Shown here in pieces: positions 24,507-32,381 of a stretch of DNA of 57,173 bases. Every line of letters begins with the position of its first letter. Position 1 is the first letter of the stretch. The position numbers and the translations under genes are program-made. The notes beneath the pieces are model-generated. The model was not told the origin of the DNA and did not search any database. It saw only the letters and a list, made by a program, of their open reading frames with translations. This DNA comes from Streptomyces xantholiticus (GTDB lineage Bacteria; Actinomycetota; Actinomycetes; Streptomycetales; Streptomycetaceae). Location: the NCBI RefSeq assembly GCF_014651015.1, contig NZ_BMWB01000034.1, positions 1 to 57,173 on the forward strand, read 5' to 3'.

Positions 24507-25709
24507 ATGACGGCCAAGCGGAAGTCCCTGGCGACGGTGGTGGCCTGCGCGAGCGCCATCGTCGCGCTGGCAGGTTGTTCCCAGGACGGTGACATCAAGG
24601 CCAAGGGGGCCTCCGGGGAGCGAAAGGGGCCGGTGGCCGCGACGAGCGGCGATTCCGGTGACTCGCTGGCCGGCCTGAATGCGGGTCAGATCGCCGACAA
24701 GGCGGTCGAGGCCACCAAGACCGCCAAGTCGCTGGCCATGGCGGGCCGGATCGAGAAGGACGGCGAGCCGGTCTCCATCGACCTCGCCCTGGCCTCCGCG
24801 CAGAACTGCTCCGGACGGCTCGGCATCAAGGGCGGCAGGGCCGAGCTTCGCCAGGTGGACGAGACGATGTACCTGAAAGGCGATGCCCAGTTCTGGCTGG
24901 CCTCGCTTCAGGAGGGTTCCTCCGCCTCTCCCGACGGGCCCGACAGCGGGGCCGTGACGGAGCTGATGACGGGCCGCTGGATCAAGATGCCCGCTGGGGC
25001 CATCAAGGACACGGACCGCGTCTGCGACCTGGACGCGATCTTCGCCCGGATGGACGTGGACGAGGCGGACCGGAAGCAGATGACCAAGGGACCGGACTCG
25101 GAGGTCGACGGCGAACCGACGGTGACCCTGGTGAAGCGGCAGCAGGGCGAGACGACGAGGGTCCATGTCGCCAAGAAGGGCAAGCCTCGAATCCTCAAGA
25201 TCGTCAGGACGGGTGGTGACGAGACCGGCACGGTCCTCCTCTCCGGCTACGACAAGCCGGTCGATGTCGAGGCCCCACCGTCCGACGAGGTCGTCGACCT
25301 GGACAATCTGACCGGGGGTGCGGGCCTCGGGTTCGAGGCGGGCGAGGAGGCGGGCGAGGAGACGGGCGAGGAGACGGGCGAGGAGACGGGCGAGGAGACG
25401 GGGGAGGACGGCGGCATGGACGAGGAGTCCGGCACGCGGCCGGACGTCGGCCTCGGGGCGGGTACGGACGAGCCGGCGGACGCCGCGACGGAAGCCGAGG
25501 CGGACTCCGGGACCGGGACCGGGAGGGGCGCCGATGCCGAGTCCGACGGCGACACCGACTCGGGCGCCGGCTCCCGTGCCGACTCCGATTCCGGTACCGA
25601 CTCCGATTCCGGTACCGACTCCGATTCCGGTACCGACTCCGACTCCGGTCCCGGTACCGACACCGGATCCGGCGCCGGCTCCGCCGCGGACGGCGAGACG
25701 CCGTCCTAG
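24507..25709 (+). CDS. Repeat-tailed lipoprotein
   Basis: The 400-residue protein starts with a signal peptide and lipobox LAGC, so it should be anchored on the outer face of the membrane. A folded region (about 45-265) reads like the LppX/LprG-type lipoprotein fold (TMYLKGDAQFW, GRWIKMPAG). The C-terminal third is disordered and acidic, first with GEET tetrapeptide repeats and then with DSDSGT repeats. The function is unknown; LprG-like proteins carry lipids. GGAG lies 7 bases before the ATG. It sits between adnA and adnB in the same orientation and is followed by a perfect hairpin. Confidence 0.8.
   Translation: MTAKRKSLATVVACASAIVALAGCSQDGDIKAKGASGERKGPVAATSGDSGDSLAGLNAGQIADKAVEATKTAKSLAMAGRIEKDGEPVSIDLALASAQNCSGRLGIKGGRAELRQVDETMYLKGDAQFWLASLQEGSSASPDGPDSGAVTELMTGRWIKMPAGAIKDTDRVCDLDAIFARMDVDEADRKQMTKGPDSEVDGEPTVTLVKRQQGETTRVHVAKKGKPRILKIVRTGGDETGTVLLSGYDKPVDVEAPPSDEVVDLDNLTGGAGLGFEAGEEAGEETGEETGEETGEETGEDGGMDEESGTRPDVGLGAGTDEPADAATEAEADSGTGTGRGADAESDGDTDSGAGSRADSDSGTDSDSGTDSDSGTDSDSGPGTDTGSGAGSAADGETPS
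25341..25409 (+). repeat. 12-bp coding tandem repeat
   Basis: About five to six copies of GGCGAGGAGACG encode Gly-Glu-Glu-Thr units in the lipoprotein tail. Some copies carry Ala or Asp in place of Thr. Confidence 0.85.
25581..25660 (+). repeat. 18-bp coding tandem repeat
   Basis: Three perfect copies of GACTCCGATTCCGGTACC at 25581-25634 are followed by degenerate copies. They encode Asp-Ser-Asp-Ser-Gly-Thr units in the lipoprotein tail. Such arrays usually vary in copy number between strains. Confidence 0.9.
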
Positions 25710-25739
25710 ACCTCTCCCTGGGCATATCGGGAGACATAT

Positions 25740-25765
25740 GGGGACCACTGCTGTCAGTGGTCCCC
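25740..25765. terminator. Perfect palindrome between lipoprotein gene and adnB
   Basis: An 11-bp perfect stem (25740-25750 with 25755-25765) closes a 4-base loop, 30 bases past the lipoprotein stop and 15 bases before the adnB start. It could be the lipoprotein terminator or, because it covers the expected -35 region of adnB, an operator. Confidence 0.6.
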
Positions 25766-25767
25766 AC

Positions 25768-25773
25768 TAGCCT
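25768..25773 (+). promoter_or_regulatory. Leaderless-type -10 hexamer for adnB
   Basis: TAGCCT is followed by 7 bases and the GTG of adnB, and no Shine-Dalgarno sequence is present. Confidence 0.55.
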
Positions 25774-25780
25774 CTACGGG

Positions 25781-28700
25781 GTGACCGCACGCATCACCGA
25801 CCCCGAGCAGCTCAAGGAGCTCCTCGGCATCCCCTTCACGCAGGAGCAGACGGCCTGCATCACCGCGCCGCCCGTCCCTCAGGTCGTCGTGGCCGGAGCC
25901 GGTTCGGGGAAGACGACGGTCATGGCGGCCCGGGTGGTCTGGCTCGTCGGTACCGGGCAGGTGGCCCCGGAGCAGGTCCTCGGCCTCACCTTCACCAACA
26001 AGGCCGCGGGCGAGCTCGCCGAGCGCGTCCGCACCGCCCTCGTCCGGGCGGGGGTGACGGACCCCGACGTCATCGATCCGGACAATTTGCCGGGCGAGCC
26101 GCGCATCTCCACGTACCACGCCTTCGCGGGCCGGCTCCTCACGGACCACGGCCTGCGCATCGGACTCGAACCGACCGCCCGCCTGCTCGCCGACGCCACC
26201 CGCTACCAGCTCGCCGCCCGTGTGCTGCGTGAGGCCCCAGGGCCGTATCCGGCGCTCACCCGATCCTTCCCGTCCCTCGTCAGCGATCTGCTCGCGCTCG
26301 ACGGGGAGCTCGCCGAACACCTGGTGGCCCCCGACCGGCTGGAGGCGTACGACTCCGAGCTGCTGCGCACCCTGGAGGGCGCGCGACTGAGCAACGCCGA
26401 CCTCCGCAAGATCCCGGAGGCCGCAGAGGCCCGCCGTGAACTGCTCGACCTGACGGTCCGGTACCGCGCGGCCAAGCAGGAGCGGGAACTCCTCGACTTC
26501 GGCGACCAGATCGCCCTGTCCGCGGAACTGGCGCTCACCCGCCCGGAGGTGGGCGCCCTCCTGCGCGACGAATTCCGGGTCGTCCTGCTCGACGAGTACC
26601 AGGACACGTCGGTGGCGCAACGGCTGCTGCTGTCGGGCCTGTTCGGACAGGGCACGGGCCACGCGGTCACCGCGGTCGGCGACCCCTGCCAGGCGATCTA
26701 CGGCTGGCGCGGAGCCTCCGTCGCCAACCTCGACGACTTCCCGCTGCATTTTCCGTACGCCGACGGCAGCCCCGCCACCCGCTACTCGCTCAGCGAGAAC
26801 CGCCGCAGCGGCGGACGGCTGCTGCACCTCGCCAACCGCCTCGCCACCCCGCTGCGCGCCATGCACGAAGGCGTCGAGGCGCTGCGGCCCGCCCCCGGGG
26901 CGGAGCGGGACGGCATGGTGCGATGTGCCCTGCTGCCGACGCACGCCGAGGAGATCGAGTGGCTCGCCGACTCCATCGCCCACCTGGTGCGCACCGGCAA
27001 GGAGCCCGGCGAGATCGCGGTCCTGTGCCGTACCGCGGGCGACTTCCCCGAGATCCAGGGCGCCCTGGTCGCCCGCGACGTCCCTGTCGAGGTCGTCGGC
27101 CTGTCCGGGCTCCTGCATCTGCCGGAGGTCGCCGATCTGGTCGCCGTGTGCGAGGTCCTCCAGGACCCGGGCGCCAACGCCTCGCTCGTGCGTCTCCTGA
27201 CCGGCCCCCGGTGGCGCATCGGGCCGCGCGACCTGGCGCTCCTCGGCCGCAGGGCTCGGCTGCTCGTGCACCGCGCCACCGCGGACGACGACCCCGACCA
27301 GCGCCTCGCCGCAGCGGTGGAGGGTACCGACCCCGCCGAGATCGTCTCCCTCGCCGACGCGCTCGACACGTTCCTCGAGTCGGCCGGCGGCGAGGACGAC
27401 GGACTGCCCTTCTCCCCGGAGGCACGGGTCCGCTTCGCACGACTCGCCGCCGAACTGCGGGACCTCCGGCGCTCGCTGGCCGACCCGCTGATGGACGTCC
27501 TGCACCGGGTGCTCTCGACCACCGGCCTCGAGGTCGAACTGTCCGCCTCGCCCCACGCCCTGGCCGCGCGCCGCCGCGAGACCCTCGCCAACTTCCTCGA
27601 CACGGCCGCCGGTTTCGCCGCGCTGGACGGGGAAGCGACCCTGCTGGCCTTCCTCGGCTTCCTGCGCACCGCCGCACAGTACGAGAAGGGCCTCGACAAC
27701 GCCCTCCCCGGCGGCGAGAACACGGTCAAGGTGCTCACCGCGCACAAGTCCAAGGGCCTGGAGTGGGACGTCGTCGCCGTCCCCGGGCTCGTCGCCAAAC
27801 ACTTCCCGAACGACCAGGCGCGGGAGGCGTGGACGTCCCAGTCCAAGGTCCTTCCGCATGCCCTGCGGGGAGACGCGGACACGCTGCCCGACGTCGGGTC
27901 GTGGGACGCCTGGGGGCTGAAGGCCTTCAAGGAGGCGATGAAGGACCATCAGCACACGGAGGAACTCCGCCTCGGATACGTGACCTTCACCCGTCCCCGC
28001 TCGCTGCTCCTCGGCTCCGCGCACTGGTGGGGGCCCAGCCAGAAGCGGCGGCGCGGTCCGTCGGAGTTCCTGCAGGCGCTGTACGACCACTGTGAGCAGG
28101 GGTACGGCGAGATCGAGGTCTGGGCGGAGGAACCGGAGGAGGACGCGGAGAACCCGGCGCTCGGCGCTGCCACCGCTGACCACGCCTGGCCGCTGCCGCT
28201 GGACCCCGTCTCCCTCTCCCGCCGCCGCGCCGCGGCCGACACGGTCCTGGCCCACCTCGAGACACTGACGACGCCACCGCCCGCCTCGGAGGAGTCCGAG
28301 GAATGGGACTGGCCCCCGGAGCCCCCTGCCGAGGACGACGTCCCACCCCCCTTCGACGACCTCGCCATCCCCCACCAGTCCACTCCGCCCGACGCCCCGC
28401 CACCGCCGTCTCCTCGGCCCGGTGCCGACACCCCGGGACGGTCCGCCGCGCCGGACGCGCCCGGGCCGGGCGACGCCGCCGCGCCGGGCCGCCCGGTCGG
28501 CGTGGGCGCGCCCCGGGAGGCCGGCGCCGGGACCGGCGAGTCGGCGCGTCCGCGTCGGGGCCCCGACGCGGACGCGCCGGGTGCGCTGAGCGACGCCGCC
28601 GCGTCGCCGCTTCCGCGCGGCGACGCGGTGGCGTCCTCCGGTTCCGGCGCGTCCCCGCAGGGGGACGGCTTCGGCCCCGGCAGTGCCGGAGCGACCGCTG

Positions 28701-29518
28701 CTTCGGGGGCGGGGCCGTCAGACTCCGAGGACCGGGGGGCCGGGGGCTTGGCCCCCCTTCCGGGAAGCGGCGGGGCGGTGGCGAACCTCACCCCGGAGGA
28801 CGCCCGCACCATTGCCTCCTGGGACCGCGACCTCGACGCCCTCGTCGGCGAACTCCGCCGCAACCGTGCCACCGTCCGCGACGTCCTCGTGCCGCCCTCC
28901 CTCTCCGCGTCCCAACTGCTCCGTCTCGCCGCCGACCCCGACGGCTTCGCCCGGGAGCTGGCCCGCCCCATGCCCCGTCCGCCGCAGCCCGCAGCCCGCA
29001 GGGGCACCCGGTTCCACGCCTGGGTGGAGTCGCGTTTCGAGGAGCTCCCGCTGCCCATGCTCGGCCCCGACGAGCTTCCGGGCGGCGCCGGGGACATCGG
29101 CGGCGCCGACGAGCACGACATCGCCGACGAGCAGGACCTGGCCGCACTCAAGGAGGCCTTCGAGCGCACGCCGTACGCCCGCCGCACCCCGCACCGCGTC
29201 GAGGTGCCGTTCCAGTTCACGCTCGCCGGCCGCGTCGTCCGGGGCCGTATCGACGCCGTGTACCGGACCGGGGAGGACACGTACGAGATCGTCGACTGGA
29301 AGACCGCGCGGGGCGGCACCGCGGACCCCCTCCAACTCGCCGTCTACCGCCTCGCGTGGGCCGAGCAGCACGGCATACCGCTCGACGCCGTGACTGCCAC
29401 ATTCGTGTTCGTCCGCACCGGCGAGGTCGTGCATCCGAGCGGTCTGCCAGACCGTGCCGGACTGGAGCGCATCCTGCTGGGTGGGACGGCCGACGAGGCC
29501 GACGCCGTCGCCCGTTAG
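25781..29518 (+). CDS. adnB: AdnB-like helicase-nuclease subunit
   Basis: The 1245-residue protein is the probable partner of AdnA. Walker A GAGSGKT is at 39-45 and Walker B DEYQD at 271-275, with UvrD motifs such as QAIYGWRGA and TAHKSKGLEWD following. The RecB-type nuclease is C-terminal, with His1079, Asp1158 in GRIDAVY, and Asp1172 and Lys1174 in VDWKTA. It has no Fe-S Cys set, as expected for AdnB. A disordered Pro/Ala/Gly-rich linker of about 160 residues (837-1000) separates motor and nuclease. Start choice: the GTG at 25781 fits the leaderless-type promoter and removes a stretch that would overlap the palindrome. The complex degrades DNA ends during recombination repair. Confidence 0.9.
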   Translation: MTARITDPEQLKELLGIPFTQEQTACITAPPVPQVVVAGAGSGKTTVMAARVVWLVGTGQVAPEQVLGLTFTNKAAGELAERVRTALVRAGVTDPDVIDPDNLPGEPRISTYHAFAGRLLTDHGLRIGLEPTARLLADATRYQLAARVLREAPGPYPALTRSFPSLVSDLLALDGELAEHLVAPDRLEAYDSELLRTLEGARLSNADLRKIPEAAEARRELLDLTVRYRAAKQERELLDFGDQIALSAELALTRPEVGALLRDEFRVVLLDEYQDTSVAQRLLLSGLFGQGTGHAVTAVGDPCQAIYGWRGASVANLDDFPLHFPYADGSPATRYSLSENRRSGGRLLHLANRLATPLRAMHEGVEALRPAPGAERDGMVRCALLPTHAEEIEWLADSIAHLVRTGKEPGEIAVLCRTAGDFPEIQGALVARDVPVEVVGLSGLLHLPEVADLVAVCEVLQDPGANASLVRLLTGPRWRIGPRDLALLGRRARLLVHRATADDDPDQRLAAAVEGTDPAEIVSLADALDTFLESAGGEDDGLPFSPEARVRFARLAAELRDLRRSLADPLMDVLHRVLSTTGLEVELSASPHALAARRRETLANFLDTAAGFAALDGEATLLAFLGFLRTAAQYEKGLDNALPGGENTVKVLTAHKSKGLEWDVVAVPGLVAKHFPNDQAREAWTSQSKVLPHALRGDADTLPDVGSWDAWGLKAFKEAMKDHQHTEELRLGYVTFTRPRSLLLGSAHWWGPSQKRRRGPSEFLQALYDHCEQGYGEIEVWAEEPEEDAENPALGAATADHAWPLPLDPVSLSRRRAAADTVLAHLETLTTPPPASEESEEWDWPPEPPAEDDVPPPFDDLAIPHQSTPPDAPPPPSPRPGADTPGRSAAPDAPGPGDAAAPGRPVGVGAPREAGAGTGESARPRRGPDADAPGALSDAAASPLPRGDAVASSGSGASPQGDGFGPGSAGATAASGAGPSDSEDRGAGGLAPLPGSGGAVANLTPEDARTIASWDRDLDALVGELRRNRATVRDVLVPPSLSASQLLRLAADPDGFARELARPMPRPPQPAARRGTRFHAWVESRFEELPLPMLGPDELPGGAGDIGGADEHDIADEQDLAALKEAFERTPYARRTPHRVEVPFQFTLAGRVVRGRIDAVYRTGEDTYEIVDWKTARGGTADPLQLAVYRLAWAEQHGIPLDAVTATFVFVRTGEVVHPSGLPDRAGLERILLGGTADEADAVAR
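28734..28757. repeat. GC-only inverted repeat inside adnB linker
   Basis: GGGGGGCC at 28734-28741 pairs with GGCCCCCC at 28750-28757 around an 8-base loop, followed by a CTTCC/GGAAG dyad. It lies in the disordered linker and resembles the GC-rich hairpin elements often scattered in Streptomyces genomes (from general familiarity). Confidence 0.6.
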
Positions 29519-29521
29519 GCT
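29516..29521 (+). promoter_or_regulatory. Leaderless-type -10 hexamer overlapping the adnB stop
   Basis: TAGGCT begins with the adnB stop codon and ends 7 bases before the dipeptidase ATG. The spacer also contains AGGAG, but only 1 base before the ATG, too close for a normal ribosome binding site. Confidence 0.45.
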
Positions 29522-29528
29522 CAGGAGC

Positions 29529-30926
29529 ATGAGCGAGACCCCGGACAATGCCGTCCGTACGTACATAGAGCAGCACCGCGCCGCCTTCCTCGACGACCTC
29601 GCCGAGTGGCTGCGCATCCCGTCGGTGTCGGCACAGCCCGAGCACGACGGGGACGTACGGCGCAGCGCCGAGTGGCTCGCGGTCAAGCTCGCCCGGACCG
29701 GCTTCCCGGTCGCCGAGATCTGGCCCACGCCCGGCGCCCCCGCGGTGTTCGCCGAGTGGCCGTCCGGCGAACCGGACGCGCCGACCGTGCTGGTCTACGG
29801 CCACCACGACGTGCAGCCCGCCGCCCGCGAGGACGGCTGGCACTCGGACCCCTTCGAGCCGCGGATCGCGGACGGCCGGATGTACGGCCGCGGCGCCGCC
29901 GACGACAAGGGCCAGGTGTTCTTCCACACCCTGGGCGTGCGCGCCCACCTCGCGGCCACCGGCCGCACCGCCCCGGCCGTCAACCTCAAACTGCTGATCG
30001 AGGGTGAGGAGGAATCGGGCTCCACGCACTTCCGTGCCCTCGTCGAACGGCAGGCCGGGCGCCTCGCCGCCGACGTCGTGATCGTCTCCGACACGGGCAT
30101 GTGGTCGAAGACCACGCCCACGGTCTGCACCGGCATGCGCGGCCTCGCCGACTGCGAGATCACGCTGTACGGCCCCGACCAGGACATCCACTCCGGATCC
30201 TTCGGCGGCGCCGTCCCCAACCCGGCTACCGTCGCGGCCCGGCTCGTCGCCGCGCTGCACGACGAGAACGAGCAGGTCACCATCCCCGGCTTCTACGAGG
30301 GAGTCGCGCCGCTCACAGACGCCGAGCGGGAGCTCTTCGCCGAGCTCCCCTTCGACGAGGAGACGTGGCTGGGCACCGCCAAGTCCCACGGGACGCTCGG
30401 CGAGGCGGGCTACTCCACGCTCGAGCGCATCTGGGCCCGCCCGACGGCCGAGCTGAACGGCATCGGCGGTGGATACCAGGGCCCCGGCGGCAAGACGATC
30501 ATCCCGTCGACCGCGCAGCTCAAGCTGTCGTTCCGGCTGGTCGCCGGGCAGGAACCGGACAAGATCGAGCGGGCCGTCGCCGACTGGGTGGCCGGACAGG
30601 TCCCCGACGGTATCCGCCACAAGATCGTCTTCGGGGCCGCCACCCGGCCGTGTCTGACCCCGCTCGACCACCCGGCCCTCCAGTCGGTCGTACGGGCGAT
30701 GGGCCGGGCCTTCGACGGCCACAAGATCCGTTTCACCCGCGAGGGCGGATCAGGACCCGCGGCCGACCTGCAGGACGTGCTCGGCGCGCCCGTGCTCTTC
30801 CTGGGCATCTCCGTACCGTCCGACGGCTGGCACGCACCGAACGAGAAGGTCGAGCTGGACCTGCTCCTCAAGGGTGTGGAGACGACCGCCCATCTGTGGG
30901 GCGACATGGCCGAATCCCTTCGCTGA
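29529..30926 (+). CDS. M20 family dipeptidase
   Basis: The 465-residue cytoplasmic metallopeptidase has the M20 metal-site motifs in order: GHHDVQP (from residue 91), GRGAADDKGQ, EGEEESGS and SDTGMW. A lid or dimerisation domain is inserted in the middle, as in the carnosinase/PepV-like dipeptidases. It should remove single residues from dipeptides using two zinc or cobalt ions. The start is 10 bases past the adnB stop. NudC follows after 38 bases. In the mycobacterial block I recall a different gene at this position, so this one may be a Streptomyces-side replacement. Confidence 0.9.
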   Translation: MSETPDNAVRTYIEQHRAAFLDDLAEWLRIPSVSAQPEHDGDVRRSAEWLAVKLARTGFPVAEIWPTPGAPAVFAEWPSGEPDAPTVLVYGHHDVQPAAREDGWHSDPFEPRIADGRMYGRGAADDKGQVFFHTLGVRAHLAATGRTAPAVNLKLLIEGEEESGSTHFRALVERQAGRLAADVVIVSDTGMWSKTTPTVCTGMRGLADCEITLYGPDQDIHSGSFGGAVPNPATVAARLVAALHDENEQVTIPGFYEGVAPLTDAERELFAELPFDEETWLGTAKSHGTLGEAGYSTLERIWARPTAELNGIGGGYQGPGGKTIIPSTAQLKLSFRLVAGQEPDKIERAVADWVAGQVPDGIRHKIVFGAATRPCLTPLDHPALQSVVRAMGRAFDGHKIRFTREGGSGPAADLQDVLGAPVLFLGISVPSDGWHAPNEKVELDLLLKGVETTAHLWGDMAESLR

Positions 30927-30964
30927 ACACATTCACCGATCCGTCCGGGGGAGTTGGAAGAACC

Positions 30965-31915
30965 GTGAGCACCAACAGCTACGCCGACGCCGCAGGCCGC
31001 CCGATCAGCCTCACCGCGCCCAGCGGTATCGACCGCGAGGCGCACAACCGCCTCGACGAGGCATGGCTCGCGGCCGCGTGGAGCCACCCCACGACACGCG
31101 TCTTCGTCGTCTCCGGCGGCCAGGCGCTGATCGACGACACCCCCGACGGGCGGACCGAACTGGTCATGACCCCGGCCTTCGAGGCCCCGGTCACGGAGAC
31201 CCATCGCTACTTCCTCGGCACCGACGAGGACGGGGTGCGCTACTTCGCGCTCCAGAAGGACGCCCTGCCGGGCCGTATGGACCAGTCGGCCAGACCCGCC
31301 GGGCTGCGCGAGGCCGGGCTGCTGTTGTCCCCGCGGGACGCGGGTCTGCTGGTGCACGCGGTCGCTCTGGAGAACTGGCAGCGGTTGCACCGCTTCTGCT
31401 CCCGCTGCGGCGAGCGCACCGTCATCGCCGCCGCGGGCCACATCCGCCGCTGCCAGGCGTGCGGGGCCGAGCACTACCCCCGTACCGACCCTGCGGTGAT
31501 CATGCTCGTCACCGACGACGAGGACCGGGCGCTCCTCGGCCGCCAGGTGCACTGGCCGGAGGGCCGCTTCTCGACGCTCGCGGGCTTCGTGGAGCCGGGG
31601 GAGTCGATCGAGCAGTCGGTGCGCCGCGAGGTCCGCGAAGAGGTGGGCGTCGACGTCGGCGACGTCGAGTACGTCGCCAGCCAACCGTGGCCCTTCCCTT
31701 CCAGCCTCATGCTCGGCTTCATGGCCCGCGCCACCTCGTCGCAGATCGATGTGGACGGCGAGGAGATCCACGAGGCGCGCTGGTTCTCCCGCGAAGAACT
31801 GCGGGCCGCGTTCGAGTCCGGGGAGGTGTTGCCTCCCTTCGGGATCTCGATCGCGGCCCGGCTCATGGAGCTCTGGTACGGCAAGCCGCTGCCCAAGCCC
31901 GGAGACGTCGTCTGA
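30965..31915 (+). CDS. nudC: NAD(+) diphosphatase NudC
   Basis: The 316-residue protein has an N-terminal domain, a zinc ribbon (Cys145, Cys148, Cys163, Cys166) and a Nudix box (GFVEPGESIEQS then REVREEVGV, about 205-227), followed by the NudC signature SQPWPFPSS. NudC hydrolyses NAD(H) to NMN(H) and AMP and removes NAD caps from RNA 5' ends. The GTG start at 30965 lies after a purine-rich stretch (GGAAGAA). It is convergent with mycoredoxin with only 24 bases between stops. Confidence 0.93.
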   Translation: MSTNSYADAAGRPISLTAPSGIDREAHNRLDEAWLAAAWSHPTTRVFVVSGGQALIDDTPDGRTELVMTPAFEAPVTETHRYFLGTDEDGVRYFALQKDALPGRMDQSARPAGLREAGLLLSPRDAGLLVHAVALENWQRLHRFCSRCGERTVIAAAGHIRRCQACGAEHYPRTDPAVIMLVTDDEDRALLGRQVHWPEGRFSTLAGFVEPGESIEQSVRREVREEVGVDVGDVEYVASQPWPFPSSLMLGFMARATSSQIDVDGEEIHEARWFSREELRAAFESGEVLPPFGISIAARLMELWYGKPLPKPGDVV

Positions 31916-31939
31916 GTGCTTGCAGCGGCCCGCCGGCCG

Positions 31940-32182
31940 TCAGACGGCCACCTTCTGCTTGACCTGGGCGAGCGACGGGTTGGTCAGGGTCGATCCGTCC
32001 GGGAAGAGCACGGTCGGCACCGTCTGGTTGCCTCCGTTGGCCTTCTCGACGAAGGCGGCCGAGTCAGGGTCCTGCTCGATGTTGATCTCGGTGTATGCGA
32101 TGCCCTCGCGGTCCATCTGGCTCTTCAGCCGACGGCAGTATCCGCACCACGTGGTGCTGTACATCGTCACAGTGCCCTGCAT
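31940..32182 (-). CDS. mrx1: Mycoredoxin-1-like glutaredoxin family protein
   Basis: The 80-residue protein has a thioredoxin fold with active site CGYC (Cys13, Cys16) in TTWCGYCRRLK and the cis-Pro segment TVPTVLFPDG. Mycoredoxins reduce mixed disulfides formed with mycothiol, the thiol of actinobacteria. The ATG at 32182 is chosen because AGGAG sits 9 bases upstream; a longer frame starting at 32224 has no support. It lies between nudC and uvrD2, as in mycobacteria. Confidence 0.88.
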   Translation of the reverse strand: MQGTVTMYSTTWCGYCRRLKSQMDREGIAYTEINIEQDPDSAAFVEKANGGNQTVPTVLFPDGSTLTNPSLAQVKQKVAV

Positions 32183-32333
32183 CGTCTTCTGCTCCTGGGT
32201 CTCGGATCGGGGGTGTGTCATCACCTCCGCCTAGAACGTACGTGACGCGGTGACGATTCCCGACCCTGCTGTGACCCTGCTGTGACCGCCGGCACGGGCC
32301 TCGGCCGGATCGGTACGACGAATGACCCACCCC

Positions 32334-32342
32334 TGTGGACAA
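32334..32342 (-). promoter_or_regulatory. Single DnaA-box match
   Basis: TTGTCCACA on the minus strand equals the preferred Streptomyces DnaA box. It is a single copy, 40 bases before the uvrD2 start. Binding is untested. Confidence 0.35.
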
Positions 32343-32369
32343 CCGCCGCATCCGCCCCGGGCGACCTGG

Positions 32370-32375
32370 CAGCAT
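32370..32375 (+). promoter_or_regulatory. Leaderless-type -10 hexamer for uvrD2
   Basis: CAGCAT ends 6 bases before the uvrD2 GTG. The spacer GGCGGG could also act as a weak ribosome binding site. Confidence 0.35.
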
Positions 32376-32381
32376 GGCGGG

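Noticed and set aside
25341..25660. A CRISPR array
   Set aside because: The repeats are 12 and 18 bases, contiguous without spacers, and in frame within a coding sequence.
25740..25765. A LexA (SOS) box upstream of adnB
   Set aside because: The palindrome does not contain the actinobacterial CGAAC-N4-GTTCG pattern.
25754..28375. An 873-codon minus-strand frame opposite adnB
   Set aside because: It overlaps a gene with unmistakable helicase and nuclease motifs and has shadow-type composition.
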